This document shows positions 28,024 through 36,503 of a stretch of DNA of 64,000 nt, one piece after another. The number at the start of each line of letters is the position of its first letter. Position 1 is the stretch's first letter. This DNA comes from Pelobacter propionicus DSM 2379. Its GTDB lineage: Bacteria; Desulfobacterota; Desulfuromonadia; Geobacterales; Pseudopelobacteraceae. Under the pieces are notes generated by a model, which saw only the letters and a program-made list of their open reading frames with translations, ran no database searches and had not been told where the DNA came from. A program made the position numbers and the translations under genes. The DNA is taken from positions 744,001 through 808,000 of the forward strand of contig NC_008609.1 in NCBI RefSeq assembly GCF_000015045.1, read 5' to 3'.

Positions 28024-28421
28024 GTGGTACTCCTCCTGTTAGGATCGTTCCGCATCGGGCTGGTGGAGCGCAGAGCGGCTGTTCCAGCCGTAGAATACGG
28101 GATCATGTGGCGCGATTCTACCCGCAATCGGAGCTATGTTCAACCGTTTCTCATGTTTTTGTGATCTGACGCTTGTTGCCGTCAACGCTTCCCCTCCAGG
28201 ATGGGCGAGGTTGGGCAAGCGGCAACAGTGGCGCGTATTCACGGCCGCTTGCCGTCTGAGCTGCGCTGGCCTCGGGATGCCGACGGTACACACGACGAGG
28301 TTGCTCCTGGTGGGGTATGAACCTGGAAACGGTATCCTGAAACTGCCGGACGTGGAATGGCACAAGCCCCGCCGGCATTGATGCCGGCGGGGCTTGTGGT
28401 CTTTACGGGGATGGGGTGCCG
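28024..28421. other. Intergenic region between SYLF gene and serA
   Basis: About 400 bases without a credible gene. An 81-codon open frame from 28136 has no ribosome site and runs into the terminator, so I do not call it. The only structure is the terminator hairpin at 28361-28398. Confidence 0.5.
28361..28398. terminator. Strong hairpin after serA
   Basis: CACAAGCCCCGCCGGCAT and its reverse complement pair perfectly for 18 bp around a 2-base loop, 24 bases past the serA stop. The T run is absent on the serA side, but the very stable stem suggests a terminator or transcript end. Confidence 0.6.
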
Positions 28422-29606
28422 TTACTGGCAGTCGGGGATCAGCCGCACCGCAACGACCCCGTCCACCTGCCGGAGCTTTTCAATCAGCTCGTCGGGTACG
28501 CTGTCGGAGACATCGATGATGTTGTAGGCCACTTCGCCCCTGTTCTTGTTGAGCATCTCGTCGATGTTCAGCCCGTATTCGCCCAGGGTGGAGGTGATGC
28601 GGCTGATGACCTTGGGCACGTTGCTATTCAAAAGAGTGATGCGGGTCTTGCCGGTGGGAGCCATCTCGCAGTTGGGATAGTTGACCGAGTTTTTGATGTT
28701 GCCGCGCTCCAGGTATTCCCGGAGCTGCTCGGCCGCCATGATCGCGCAGTTGTCCTCGCTCTCGGGGGTGGAAGCGCCCAGGTGGGGGATGCAGAGAACC
28801 TTGTCAACCCCCAGCAGCTCGGCTTCGGGGAAGTCGATCACGTAGCCCCCCAGCTGTCCCTCGGCGATGGCCGTCTTGACGGCCGTGTTGTCCACCAGCC
28901 CGGAACGGCTGAAGTTGAGCAGGCGCGCCCCCTTCTTCATGCGGGAGATGCGCTCGGCGTTGAACAGCCCCTTGGTGTCGTCTTTGAGCGGAATGTGGAT
29001 GGTGATGTAGTCCGACTCGGCCAGCAGCATATCCAGATTGGGTGCCTTGATCACCTCGTGGGAGAGTTTCCAGGCCGCTTCCACGCTGATAAAGGGGTCC
29101 AGCCCCAGCACCCGCATGCCCAGGTTGGCGGCGGAATTGGCCACCATTACCCCGATTGCACCCAGGCCGATCACGCCCAGGGTCTTGCCCTGGATCTCCG
29201 GTCCCACGAAGCGGGATTTCCCCTTCTCGATCTGCTCGGGGATGTTTTCGGTTCCCGCCAGGCTGTTGGCCCAGCTGATCCCCTCGTACAGGTTGCGGCT
29301 GGAGAGGAACAGGGACGCGATGACCAGTTCCTTGACGCCGTTGGCATTTGCGCCGGGGGTGTTGAACACGACGATGCCCCGCTGGGTGCAGGCAGGGATG
29401 GGGATGTTGTTGACTCCAGCCCCTGCCCGGGCGATGGCCAGCACGCTGGGGGGGAGTTCCATGGAGTGCATGTCCGCCGAGCGCACCAGGATGGCGTCCG
29501 GGTTGAGTATCTCGGTGGCGGCCTCGTACGTGTCGCGGGACAGCTGGTCCAGGCCGCAGCGCGCGATCTTGTTAAGTGTCTGTATCTTGTACATGGGTCT
29601 GTCCAT
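28422..29606 (-). CDS. serA: D-3-phosphoglycerate dehydrogenase, short form with C-terminal ACT domain
   Basis: 394 residues if the ATG at 29606 is used; the ATG at 29594 (MYKIQTLNKIA) fits relatives better, but neither has a well-spaced ribosome site. First step of serine synthesis: 3-phosphoglycerate plus NAD to 3-phosphohydroxypyruvate. NAD motif GVIGLGAIG, catalytic region LNFSRSGLVD (R), the PEAELLG loop and the IPHLGASTPESEDN histidine are intact. An ACT domain of about 80 residues ends the chain (KTRITLLNSNVPKVISRITS). It lacks the ~130-residue intervening domain of the 530-residue type. Downstream of serC, same strand, 157-base gap. Confidence 0.93.
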   Translation of the reverse strand: MDRPMYKIQTLNKIARCGLDQLSRDTYEAATEILNPDAILVRSADMHSMELPPSVLAIARAGAGVNNIPIPACTQRGIVVFNTPGANANGVKELVIASLFLSSRNLYEGISWANSLAGTENIPEQIEKGKSRFVGPEIQGKTLGVIGLGAIGVMVANSAANLGMRVLGLDPFISVEAAWKLSHEVIKAPNLDMLLAESDYITIHIPLKDDTKGLFNAERISRMKKGARLLNFSRSGLVDNTAVKTAIAEGQLGGYVIDFPEAELLGVDKVLCIPHLGASTPESEDNCAIMAAEQLREYLERGNIKNSVNYPNCEMAPTGKTRITLLNSNVPKVISRITSTLGEYGLNIDEMLNKNRGEVAYNIIDVSDSVPDELIEKLRQVDGVVAVRLIPDCQ

Positions 29607-29763
29607 ACCTGCTTTGGTAGTTTTTTGTCCTGAAACGAGAGTCAGCCACAGAAGTGAAGAACAATCAGTGGAGGCTAGCCGGTATGCCCGGAGGTATGCC
29701 GGCCAGGATTGGCTCTCCGCTGAGAACTCTCGTGTGCTCTGTGGCCAGACGCTCTTTCCGGTT

Positions 29764-30858
29764 TTATGCGCAGCGCGCCTCGAACTCTTTCATGAATGCC
29801 ACCAGGGCCTGCACCCCTTCCAGTGGCATGGCGTTGTAGATCGACGCGCGCATGCCCCCCACGGAGCGGTGTCCGGCAAGGTTGACCAGGCCGGCCGCCT
29901 CGCTCTCTTTGACGAACTTCTTGTTGAGCGCCTCAGCCTTGTCCGCGTCCTTCTCGGTGGTCAGGAAGGGAACGTTCATCAGCGAGCGCACGCTCTTCTC
30001 CACCGGGCTGAAGAAGAGTGAGGAACTGTCCAGGAAGTCGTACAGCAGTCTGGCCTTCTCCTGGTTCTGGCGGTAGATGACCTCCGCACCACCCATGTCC
30101 CTGATCCACTCCTGAACCAGCTTGAAGATATAGATGGCATAGCAGGGAGGGGTGTTGTACATGGAACCGCCGTCCACATGGGTCTTGTAGCTCAGCATGG
30201 CCGGAAGTCCGGCCGGGATGCGCTCCATCATGTCCTTGCGGATGATCACCAGGGTTACGCCGGCCGGGCCCAGGTTCTTCTGTGCCCCGGCGTACAGCAC
30301 GGCGAAACGGGTCACGTCCAGCGGCGCGGAGAGCACGCCGGAAGAGATGTCGCCGATCAGCGGCACGGCGCCCACCTCGGGGATGCTGTGATACTGGGTG
30401 CCCTCGATGGTGTTGTTGTAGCAGATGTGGAAGTAGTCGGCTTCCGGGTCTGCGCCCGTGATTTCCGGCAGGTAGGACCACTTCTTGTCCTTGGAGGAGC
30501 CGACGATGTTGGCCGTACCCAGCCTCTTGGCCTCTTCCGCGGCCTTCTGTGCCCAGGTGCCGGTGAGGGTGAAGTCGGCCTTCTTGTTGATGGTCATGAA
30601 ATTGAGCGGCAGCATGTGGAACTGCAGGCTGGCGCCTCCCTGCAGGAAGAGCACGTGGTAGTCGTCCGGGATAGCCATGTTCTGGCGAACCAGGGCCTCG
30701 GCGCCGGCGATGATGGCTTCGAACGGCTTGGAGCGATGGGACATCTCCATGACCGACTGGCCGCTCGTCTCGTAGCAGAGCATTTCGTCGGCTGCCTTGG
30801 CGAGCACGGATTCGGGGAGCATGGAGGGGCCTGCGGAAAAATTGTAAAAACGCTTCAT
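29764..30858 (-). CDS. serC: Phosphoserine aminotransferase SerC
   Basis: 364 residues from ATG 30858 (MKRFYNFSAGPSML), eight bases after GAGG; an ATG two codons earlier is too close. Second step of serine synthesis, also used in vitamin B6 synthesis: 3-phosphohydroxypyruvate plus glutamate to phosphoserine. The start FSAGPSMLP and the PLP-lysine region YAGAQKNLGPAG, followed by VIIRKDM, are diagnostic, as is the ending region SVGGMRASIYNAM. Directly upstream of serA in the same direction; a probable serC-serA operon with the promoter at 30977-31006. Confidence 0.95.
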   Translation of the reverse strand: MKRFYNFSAGPSMLPESVLAKAADEMLCYETSGQSVMEMSHRSKPFEAIIAGAEALVRQNMAIPDDYHVLFLQGGASLQFHMLPLNFMTINKKADFTLTGTWAQKAAEEAKRLGTANIVGSSKDKKWSYLPEITGADPEADYFHICYNNTIEGTQYHSIPEVGAVPLIGDISSGVLSAPLDVTRFAVLYAGAQKNLGPAGVTLVIIRKDMMERIPAGLPAMLSYKTHVDGGSMYNTPPCYAIYIFKLVQEWIRDMGGAEVIYRQNQEKARLLYDFLDSSSLFFSPVEKSVRSLMNVPFLTTEKDADKAEALNKKFVKESEAAGLVNLAGHRSVGGMRASIYNAMPLEGVQALVAFMKEFEARCA

Positions 30859-30976
30859 TGTCATTTCCTCTACTGTGTGAGATGAAGGGCGCTCCGGTGG
30901 AAACCGGGGCGCCTTCCCGTGGGCACGACTGCCGCTGTGCGGCTGGTGATGCTGTCACGAAAATTTTGAACTGAAA

Positions 30977-31006
30977 AAAATATCATAAAGAAACTTTATC
31001 TGTCAA
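30977..31006 (-). promoter_or_regulatory. Sigma-70-type promoter of serC-serA
   Basis: On the minus strand TTGACA (31006-31001), an 18-base A/T-rich spacer and TATTTT (30982-30977). The -35 box is perfect and the -10 box matches at 4 of 6. It lies about 120 bases before the serC ATG. Confidence 0.5.
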
Positions 31007-31040
31007 CCACCGGGCTGTGTCGACGATGCCGCCCCCGCTG

Positions 31041-31925
31041 TCAGTCACGGTAGCGCTTCAGGATCTCCCCATAGGCGTCGATGCGCCGGTCGCGCAGGAA
31101 GGGCCAGATGCGGCGCACCGTTTCGCTGCGCCCCAGATCCAGTTCCACCAGCACGACCTCCTCCCTGTCCTGGCTTGCCTGGGTCAGGATCTCCCCCTGG
31201 GGGCCGGCGGCGAAGCTGGTCCCCCAGAAGAGGATACCGTTTTCCGGTTTCTCCGTGGATGCCTCCAAGCCAACCCGGTTGACCGCCAAGAGCGGCAGGC
31301 CGTTGGCCACCGTATGCCCGCGCTGGACCGTGACCCAGGCATCCCGCTGGCGCGCCTGCTCCTCGGCGCTGTCCGCCGGGTCCCAACCGATGGCGGTGGG
31401 GTAGATCAGCAGGTCGGCGCCGGCCAGTGCCATCAGGCGGGCGGCTTCCGGGTACCACTGATCCCAGCAGACCAGTACGCCCAGTTTGCCCAGCGAGGTC
31501 TGGATGGGAGCGAAGCCCAGGTCGCCCGGCGTGAAGTAGAATTTTTCATAGAAACCGGGATCGTCGGGGATGTGCATCTTGCGGTACATTCCCGCCATGG
31601 AGCCGTCCCTCTCGAATACGACGGCGCTGTTGTGGTACAGGCCGGGGGCGCGCCGCTCGAAGAGCGACGCCACGATCACCACCCCCAACCTGGCGGCCAG
31701 TGGGCCCAGTGTTTCGCAGGTGGGGCCGGGGATCGGCTCGGCCAGATCGAACAGGGAGGGATCCTCGGTCTGGCAGAAGTAGGGGCCGGTGTGCAGTTCC
31801 TGCAGCACGACAAGCTCCGCTCCGGAGGCGGCAGCTCGGGCGATCATGTCGCAGCTCTTCTCCAGGTTCGCGGCGCGGTCGGCGGAACAGCTCTGCTGGA
31901 TCAGGCCCACCCTGAGCGATTTCAT
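31041..31925 (-). CDS. aguB: N-carbamoylputrescine amidase (AguB), nitrilase family
   Basis: 294 residues; its start overlaps the aguA stop by four bases (31922-31925), so translation is coupled. The enzyme hydrolyses N-carbamoylputrescine to putrescine, CO2 and ammonia. The nitrilase-fold triad is visible: E43 (LQELHTG), K116 (YRKMHIPD) and C153 (VLVCWDQWYPE). The order aguA-aguB and the overlap support the pairing over a general amidase role. Polyamine synthesis from agmatine is the likely pathway. Confidence 0.95.
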   Translation of the reverse strand: MKSLRVGLIQQSCSADRAANLEKSCDMIARAAASGAELVVLQELHTGPYFCQTEDPSLFDLAEPIPGPTCETLGPLAARLGVVIVASLFERRAPGLYHNSAVVFERDGSMAGMYRKMHIPDDPGFYEKFYFTPGDLGFAPIQTSLGKLGVLVCWDQWYPEAARLMALAGADLLIYPTAIGWDPADSAEEQARQRDAWVTVQRGHTVANGLPLLAVNRVGLEASTEKPENGILFWGTSFAAGPQGEILTQASQDREEVVLVELDLGRSETVRRIWPFLRDRRIDAYGEILKRYRD

Positions 31926-32947
31926 GCCAGCACCCCCTGGGGGAGTTGCATGGTGACGCAGTGCAGCGAACCGTGCTGCTTCAGCAGCGGCAGGCAGTCG
32001 ATGGCGATGATCTCGCGCCCGGGAAAGGCCTGGCCGATGCGCTCCAGGGCCAGGATATCCTTCTCCCGGTCGCGGTAGGTGGGGACCAGGACCGCGCCGT
32101 TGATGGCCAGGAAGTTGGCGTAGGTCGCAGGCAGGCGCCGGGCCATGTCATCGAAGCAGGGTCTGGGCCAGGGGAGCGGAATCAGGCTGTAGGGGGAATC
32201 GTCCGGCGCCCTGAAGCTCTTCAACTCTTCTTCCATCAGCTTGAGTTCGGCGTAGTGCTCGTCGCGTTGGTCGTCGCAGGCGGTGTAGACGATCACGTCC
32301 CGGGGGCAGATGCGCGCCAGGGTGTCCACATGGCTGTCGGTGTCGTCCCCTACCAGGGAGCCGTGGTTGAGCCAGAGGACGCGGTGGGCGCCCAGGAGTG
32401 AGGCCATGGCCTGTTCGATCTCGCTTCTGTCCAGTTGCGGATTACGGTTGGGAGAGAGCAGGCAGGCGGAGGTTGTCAGGATTGTACCGATGCCGTCGCT
32501 CTCGATGGCGCCCCCCTCCATGATCAGGCCGATGGTCTGCAGGTTGGGGATGAAGGCTCCCCGCTCCCTGAGCCGCCTGCTGATCAGGTTGTCCTGGTCG
32601 GCCGCGAATTTCAGTCCCCAGCCGTTGAAGCCGAAGTCCAGCAGCACCGGATGGGTGTTGAAGATGACCGTGAGCGGCCCGAAGTCCCGCGCCCAGGTGT
32701 CGTTGCTGGGCAGCTCATGGATGGTAACGCGGCTCATGTCCACACCGGCGCCGGTCAGGGCTGCCCGGGCTTCGGCCTCATGGGGGGCTGTCAGCAAAAC
32801 CCGCTCAAAGCGGGCAATCTGGCGGATTATCTCGATGAAAACCGGACGGACTTCTTCAAGAACGGGGGCCCAGTCGCTCCCTTCATGGGGCCAGGCCAGC
32901 AGGACTCCGTCCTGGGCCTCCCATTCGGCTGGAAAACGTGGTTTCAC
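31922..32947 (-). CDS. aguA: Agmatine deiminase (AguA)
   Basis: 341 residues from GTG 32947, with AGGAG about six bases upstream. It converts agmatine to N-carbamoylputrescine and ammonia. Guanidine-group-modifying fold motifs: NDTWARDFGP, MEGGAIESDG, HGSLVGDDTDSHVDT, and the catalytic C330 in QHGSLHCVTM, eleven residues from the end. Partner aguB overlaps it by four bases. No arginine decarboxylase gene is in the window, so agmatine must come from elsewhere in the genome or from outside. Confidence 0.95.
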   Translation of the reverse strand: MKPRFPAEWEAQDGVLLAWPHEGSDWAPVLEEVRPVFIEIIRQIARFERVLLTAPHEAEARAALTGAGVDMSRVTIHELPSNDTWARDFGPLTVIFNTHPVLLDFGFNGWGLKFAADQDNLISRRLRERGAFIPNLQTIGLIMEGGAIESDGIGTILTTSACLLSPNRNPQLDRSEIEQAMASLLGAHRVLWLNHGSLVGDDTDSHVDTLARICPRDVIVYTACDDQRDEHYAELKLMEEELKSFRAPDDSPYSLIPLPWPRPCFDDMARRLPATYANFLAINGAVLVPTYRDREKDILALERIGQAFPGREIIAIDCLPLLKQHGSLHCVTMQLPQGVLA

Positions 32948-33228
32948 TCACTGCTCCTTTCGCTGTTGCCTCAGTAGTCAGCGCGCCGTTGCCCGCTTCG
33001 GGCACAGTTCCTGCGACCGCTGCGTCGAACGCTGGGCAGGGGGGCTGATCGCGGGGATGAGTATACATGTCCGCGCCATGGTTGCGCAACCACTCTCTGA
33101 GAGGTGGGGAGGCGCTTCCTTGCGCGGCGCTGTTCCTCCGCCCGATCCTCTTTTGGCTTGATTTGTCCTCCCCTTTGCCGGTAGATTGGGGGCGCAAACG
33201 ACTTTTTCAAGAGGAGCGGACGGTTAAC

Positions 33229-34071
33229 GTGAAAAGCCTGACACTCAAAGCCCCAGCCAAGGTCAACTATCTGCTGGATGTCATTCGACGCCGCCCCGAT
33301 GGGTACCATGACCTGCGCATGGTCATGCAGCGGGTCAACCTGTGTGACGAGATAGCCATCGCTCTGACCGACAGCCCGGAACTGTCCGTGTGCTGCGGAA
33401 AAGACGGCGTGCCTGACGGTCCCGGCAATATCGCCTGGAAAGCGGCCCGCGCCATGCTGGATCTGGCCGCCGGCGGACAGGGGGCGACCATCTCCATCGT
33501 CAAGAACATCCCGGTGGCCGCCGGCCTGGGTGGCGGCAGCAGTGATGCAGCCACGGTGCTGATGGGAATGAACCAACTTCTGGAGCTGGGGCTCACGGAT
33601 CAGGAACTGATGCGCATCGGCGTCAAGCTGGGCGCTGATGTGCCGTTCTTTATTTTCAAAAAAACAGCCCTGGCCGAAGGGATCGGCGAGCAGTTGCGGG
33701 CCATGCCGCCCATGCCCGCGCTCTGGGTGCTGCTGGTGAATCCGGGTGTGCATGTCTCGACAGCCTGGGTGTACAAAAATTTGCGGTTGACAAGCCGTGG
33801 CGAGCTGGCTAAACTCCCCCAGTTTTTCAGCACGGTCGAGGACGTTTGCTCCATGCTTTCCAACGATCTGGAGTCGGTGACCATTCCTGCTTTCCCGGTG
33901 ATCGCCGACATCAAGCGCGCCATGCTGGCCAAGGGTGCCCTGGGTGCCATGATGTCCGGCAGCGGCCCCACGGTCTTCGGGCTCTTCCGCGACCGGGAGG
34001 GTGCGGAAGCGGCCCGTGCGGAACTGGTCGAGGGGAGTGGATGGTTCGCGGCGGTGGCTGAGACTCTCTGA
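33229..34071 (+). CDS. ispE: 4-diphosphocytidyl-2-C-methyl-D-erythritol kinase IspE
   Basis: 280 residues from GTG 33229; GAGGAG precedes it by twelve bases, somewhat long, but the protein then begins [18 protein letters not shown], exactly as in IspE relatives. Upstream in-frame extensions lack homology-like sequence. It phosphorylates CDP-methylerythritol in the non-mevalonate isoprenoid pathway. GHMP-kinase motifs: [15 protein letters not shown] (ATP loop), [11 protein letters not shown] and [12 protein letters not shown]. It opens the conserved ispE / tRNA-Gln / prs / rplY / pth / ychF order. Confidence 0.95.
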   Translation: MKSLTLKAPAKVNYLLDVIRRRPDGYHDLRMVMQRVNLCDEIAIALTDSPELSVCCGKDGVPDGPGNIAWKAARAMLDLAAGGQGATISIVKNIPVAAGLGGGSSDAATVLMGMNQLLELGLTDQELMRIGVKLGADVPFFIFKKTALAEGIGEQLRAMPPMPALWVLLVNPGVHVSTAWVYKNLRLTSRGELAKLPQFFSTVEDVCSMLSNDLESVTIPAFPVIADIKRAMLAKGALGAMMSGSGPTVFGLFRDREGAEAARAELVEGSGWFAAVAETL

Positions 34072-34118
34072 ACCTTCTGAATTACTCCGTTTATTCTAAG
34101 GCGGATGACATAGCTTGT

Positions 34119-34193
34119 TGGGGCGTCGCCAAGCGGTAAGGCACCGGATTTTGATTCCGGCATTCCCAGGTTCGATCCCTGGCGCCCCAGCCA
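34119..34193 (+). tRNA. tRNA-Gln (anticodon UUG)
   Basis: 75 bases including encoded CCA. Acceptor TGGGGCG pairs with CGCCCCA; anticodon stem CCGGA/TCCGG encloses the loop TTTTGAT with anticodon TTG at 34151-34153; T arm carries GGTTCGATCC. A terminator follows directly. Confidence 0.97.
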
Positions 34194-34195
34194 AT

Positions 34196-34240
34196 AAAAA
34201 ACAGGCATTCGAGCCTAATCGCTTGAATGCCTGTTTTTTT
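34196..34240 (+). terminator. Rho-independent terminator after tRNA-Gln
   Basis: ACAGGCATTC-GAG and CTTGAATGCCTGT pair across 8 bases with a run of seven T after the stem; also preceded by A6 on the other side, so it may work in both directions. Confidence 0.85.
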
Positions 34241-34384
34241 ACTGTATAGTAATCAGATTTGATATGCACCATTCCCGTTGTTTGTAGGTAAATGGCTGTT
34301 TCCCCCATTATTTGTCATGTAGTTTCCGTCCCCCCCTTCATACAGAGACTTGAATAATGGAATGTGATTGTCACGAGGGCGTTA

Positions 34385-36481
34385 ATGTCACGGTTTCCTT
34401 CTGTCATGAGCAAGCGCATCCTGATCCTGGTCATTCTGGTGACGGTTGTCTTTGTGGGGAAAGTCCTCTTCGACATCACCTCTGACTACGGGCAGGTCAT
34501 CCTTTCCGCGGAACGCCTGTCTCGCGGATTCGCCACCGCGCTCAACGAGCATGCCGTATACACGTTCAGCAACGCGGAAAACACCCTGGACGACCTCATC
34601 CAACATCTTCAGGAGCGCTCGTCCCGCGCCATGCCCGATGAACGCCAGTTGCATCGCCTCCTCGTCAACTACCGGCTGAAGAGCCCCAACAGCCCCTTCC
34701 TCTTCGCGACCACCGCTGGCGGCCGCCTCCACGCTTCTTCATCCGATTTTCCGGTCCGCGGCCTCAACCTCGTCAACCGCGAGTATTTCCAGCACCACCT
34801 GAACAGCCGGGATACTGCCCCGTATATCAGTCGATCTCCCAACAGCCTGATAGACGGCGACTGGCTCATTTTCCTGACCAAGCGGATCTCCAATCCGGAC
34901 GGCTCGCTGCGCATGATTGTGGGTATATCCATCGACCCGCTCCATTTGAATGATTTCTACCGCTCCATCGAACTGGGCACCCATGACCGGATTTTCCTGT
35001 TCCGCAAGGACGGTGCCGTCCTGACCCTGGAACCGTTCTATAAGGCGTTCATGGATAAGATCATTCCACCAACGGATACGATCAGGAGAGAGCTTGCCAA
35101 GCGTCCCCATGCCGGCACCATCCATATGGAACAGGGGCTTGTGGATGAAACCAGCAGGATCGTGTCCTATCGCTTCTCGAACCGTTATCCGGTGGTCTCC
35201 GTCGTTTCGCTGCGGGAGGATGATGTGCTGGCGCGCTGGAGAGCGCGTTCCGCCAAGAGTGCCGCCGGGGCGCTGCTGCTGGTCGTGCTGGTGGGGACGC
35301 TGGGACTGCTGGTCTATCGTCAGGTCAAGGCGCTGAAGCAGAGTGAAGACAAGTACAGCCTGATCTCCACCACCGCCAACGAGGGGATCTGGATGCTGGA
35401 TGCAGACGACCGCATCATCTATGTCAATCCCCGCGTGGGGGAGATGTTCGGCTATCCCGGCGAGGAGATGGTTGGGCATCCGATAAGCTCGTTCATGTGT
35501 CCGGACCAGCTTGCCGACCATGAAGTTCGGATGAGGTTCCGCAAAGAGGGGGGCTCCGAACGCTATGAGCGCCGCTTCCAGCACAGAGATGGCAGGGATG
35601 TCTGGACAATCATCTCAGCCGCGGCACTCATCGACGACGAGGATGGTTATCAGGGGGTCGTGGCCATGTGCCTCGACATCACTGACCGCAAAATGAGCGA
35701 GGAACGCCAGACCCGGCTGGAAGAACAGTTGCGCCAGGCCCATAAGATGGAGGCGGTGGGCATTCTGGCAGGTGGCATGGCCCACGATTTCAATAACCTG
35801 CTCCAGTCCATCATGGGATACATCTTCCTGGCCAGGATGAGCGTGGAAGCCGACAGCGAGGCACGGGAATATCTGGACGAGGCGGAGAAGATCTCCGGCC
35901 AGGCCAGCGAGCTGGGACAGCGGCTCCTGCTCCTTTCCCGCGGAGGAGTCGCCCTGTTGCGCGCCGCCCCCCTGGCGCCACTGATCCTGCCGCTGGTTTC
36001 CTCCGAGCTGGAGGGGACTGCCATCACCGGCGAGTTCGATCTGCCGGATGACATGCCGCACGTCACCATGGATGAGGCGCTGATGAAGCAGGTCATATCG
36101 CACCTGACGGTCAATGCCGTCGAAACCATGCCCGAGGGGGGCACGCTGCGCATCACCGGCGCAACGTTGACCATCACGGCAAAAAACGGGCTACCGCTTC
36201 CCGCCGGCCGCTACGTTCATATCGCCTTCAGCGATACGGGGGGCGGGATTCCCGCCGACAATCTGCCCAGGATTTTCGATCCCTACTTCACCACCAAGGA
36301 GATGTGGAACCGCAAGGGCATGGGGCTCGGTCTGGCCCTCTGCCATACGATCATACGCAAGCACAAAGGAATGATCAGCGCCACGTCGCCTGTGGGGGAA
36401 GGGGCCACGTTCAATATCTACCTTCCGGTCGCAGGCGAGGATGCCCCGACTCCATTCTCCGCACCCCCTCAGTTCTTCTGA
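34385..36481 (+). CDS. Membrane-bound sensor histidine kinase with periplasmic Cache-like sensor
   Basis: 698 residues from ATG 34385, five bases after GAGGG. A membrane helix (about 8-30), a periplasmic region of ~250 residues with the dCache look (FLFATTAGGRLHASS, LVNREYFQHHL, ISRSPNSLIDGDWLIFLTKRI), a second helix (about 295-318), one PAS domain (about 325-445), HisKA with H467 in GGMAHDFNNLL, and HATPase_c with DTGGGIP, FDPYFTTK and MGLGLALCH. No receiver domain is attached. It is the first of three genes placed between tRNA-Gln and prs. Its cognate regulator is not in the window; the radical-SAM gene starts 22 bases after its stop. Confidence 0.92.
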   Translation: MSRFPSVMSKRILILVILVTVVFVGKVLFDITSDYGQVILSAERLSRGFATALNEHAVYTFSNAENTLDDLIQHLQERSSRAMPDERQLHRLLVNYRLKSPNSPFLFATTAGGRLHASSSDFPVRGLNLVNREYFQHHLNSRDTAPYISRSPNSLIDGDWLIFLTKRISNPDGSLRMIVGISIDPLHLNDFYRSIELGTHDRIFLFRKDGAVLTLEPFYKAFMDKIIPPTDTIRRELAKRPHAGTIHMEQGLVDETSRIVSYRFSNRYPVVSVVSLREDDVLARWRARSAKSAAGALLLVVLVGTLGLLVYRQVKALKQSEDKYSLISTTANEGIWMLDADDRIIYVNPRVGEMFGYPGEEMVGHPISSFMCPDQLADHEVRMRFRKEGGSERYERRFQHRDGRDVWTIISAAALIDDEDGYQGVVAMCLDITDRKMSEERQTRLEEQLRQAHKMEAVGILAGGMAHDFNNLLQSIMGYIFLARMSVEADSEAREYLDEAEKISGQASELGQRLLLLSRGGVALLRAAPLAPLILPLVSSELEGTAITGEFDLPDDMPHVTMDEALMKQVISHLTVNAVETMPEGGTLRITGATLTITAKNGLPLPAGRYVHIAFSDTGGGIPADNLPRIFDPYFTTKEMWNRKGMGLGLALCHTIIRKHKGMISATSPVGEGATFNIYLPVAGEDAPTPFSAPPQFF

Positions 36482-36503
36482 GCTCGTAAAGGTCTCCTGT
36501 TCC

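Noticed and set aside
28136-28381. 81-codon plus-strand frame in the SYLF-serA gap
   Set aside because: No ribosome site; its end lies inside the terminator hairpin.
34119-34193. tRNA-Gln as an integration site for the following three genes
   Set aside because: No integrase, no repeated tRNA 3' end further downstream was seen.
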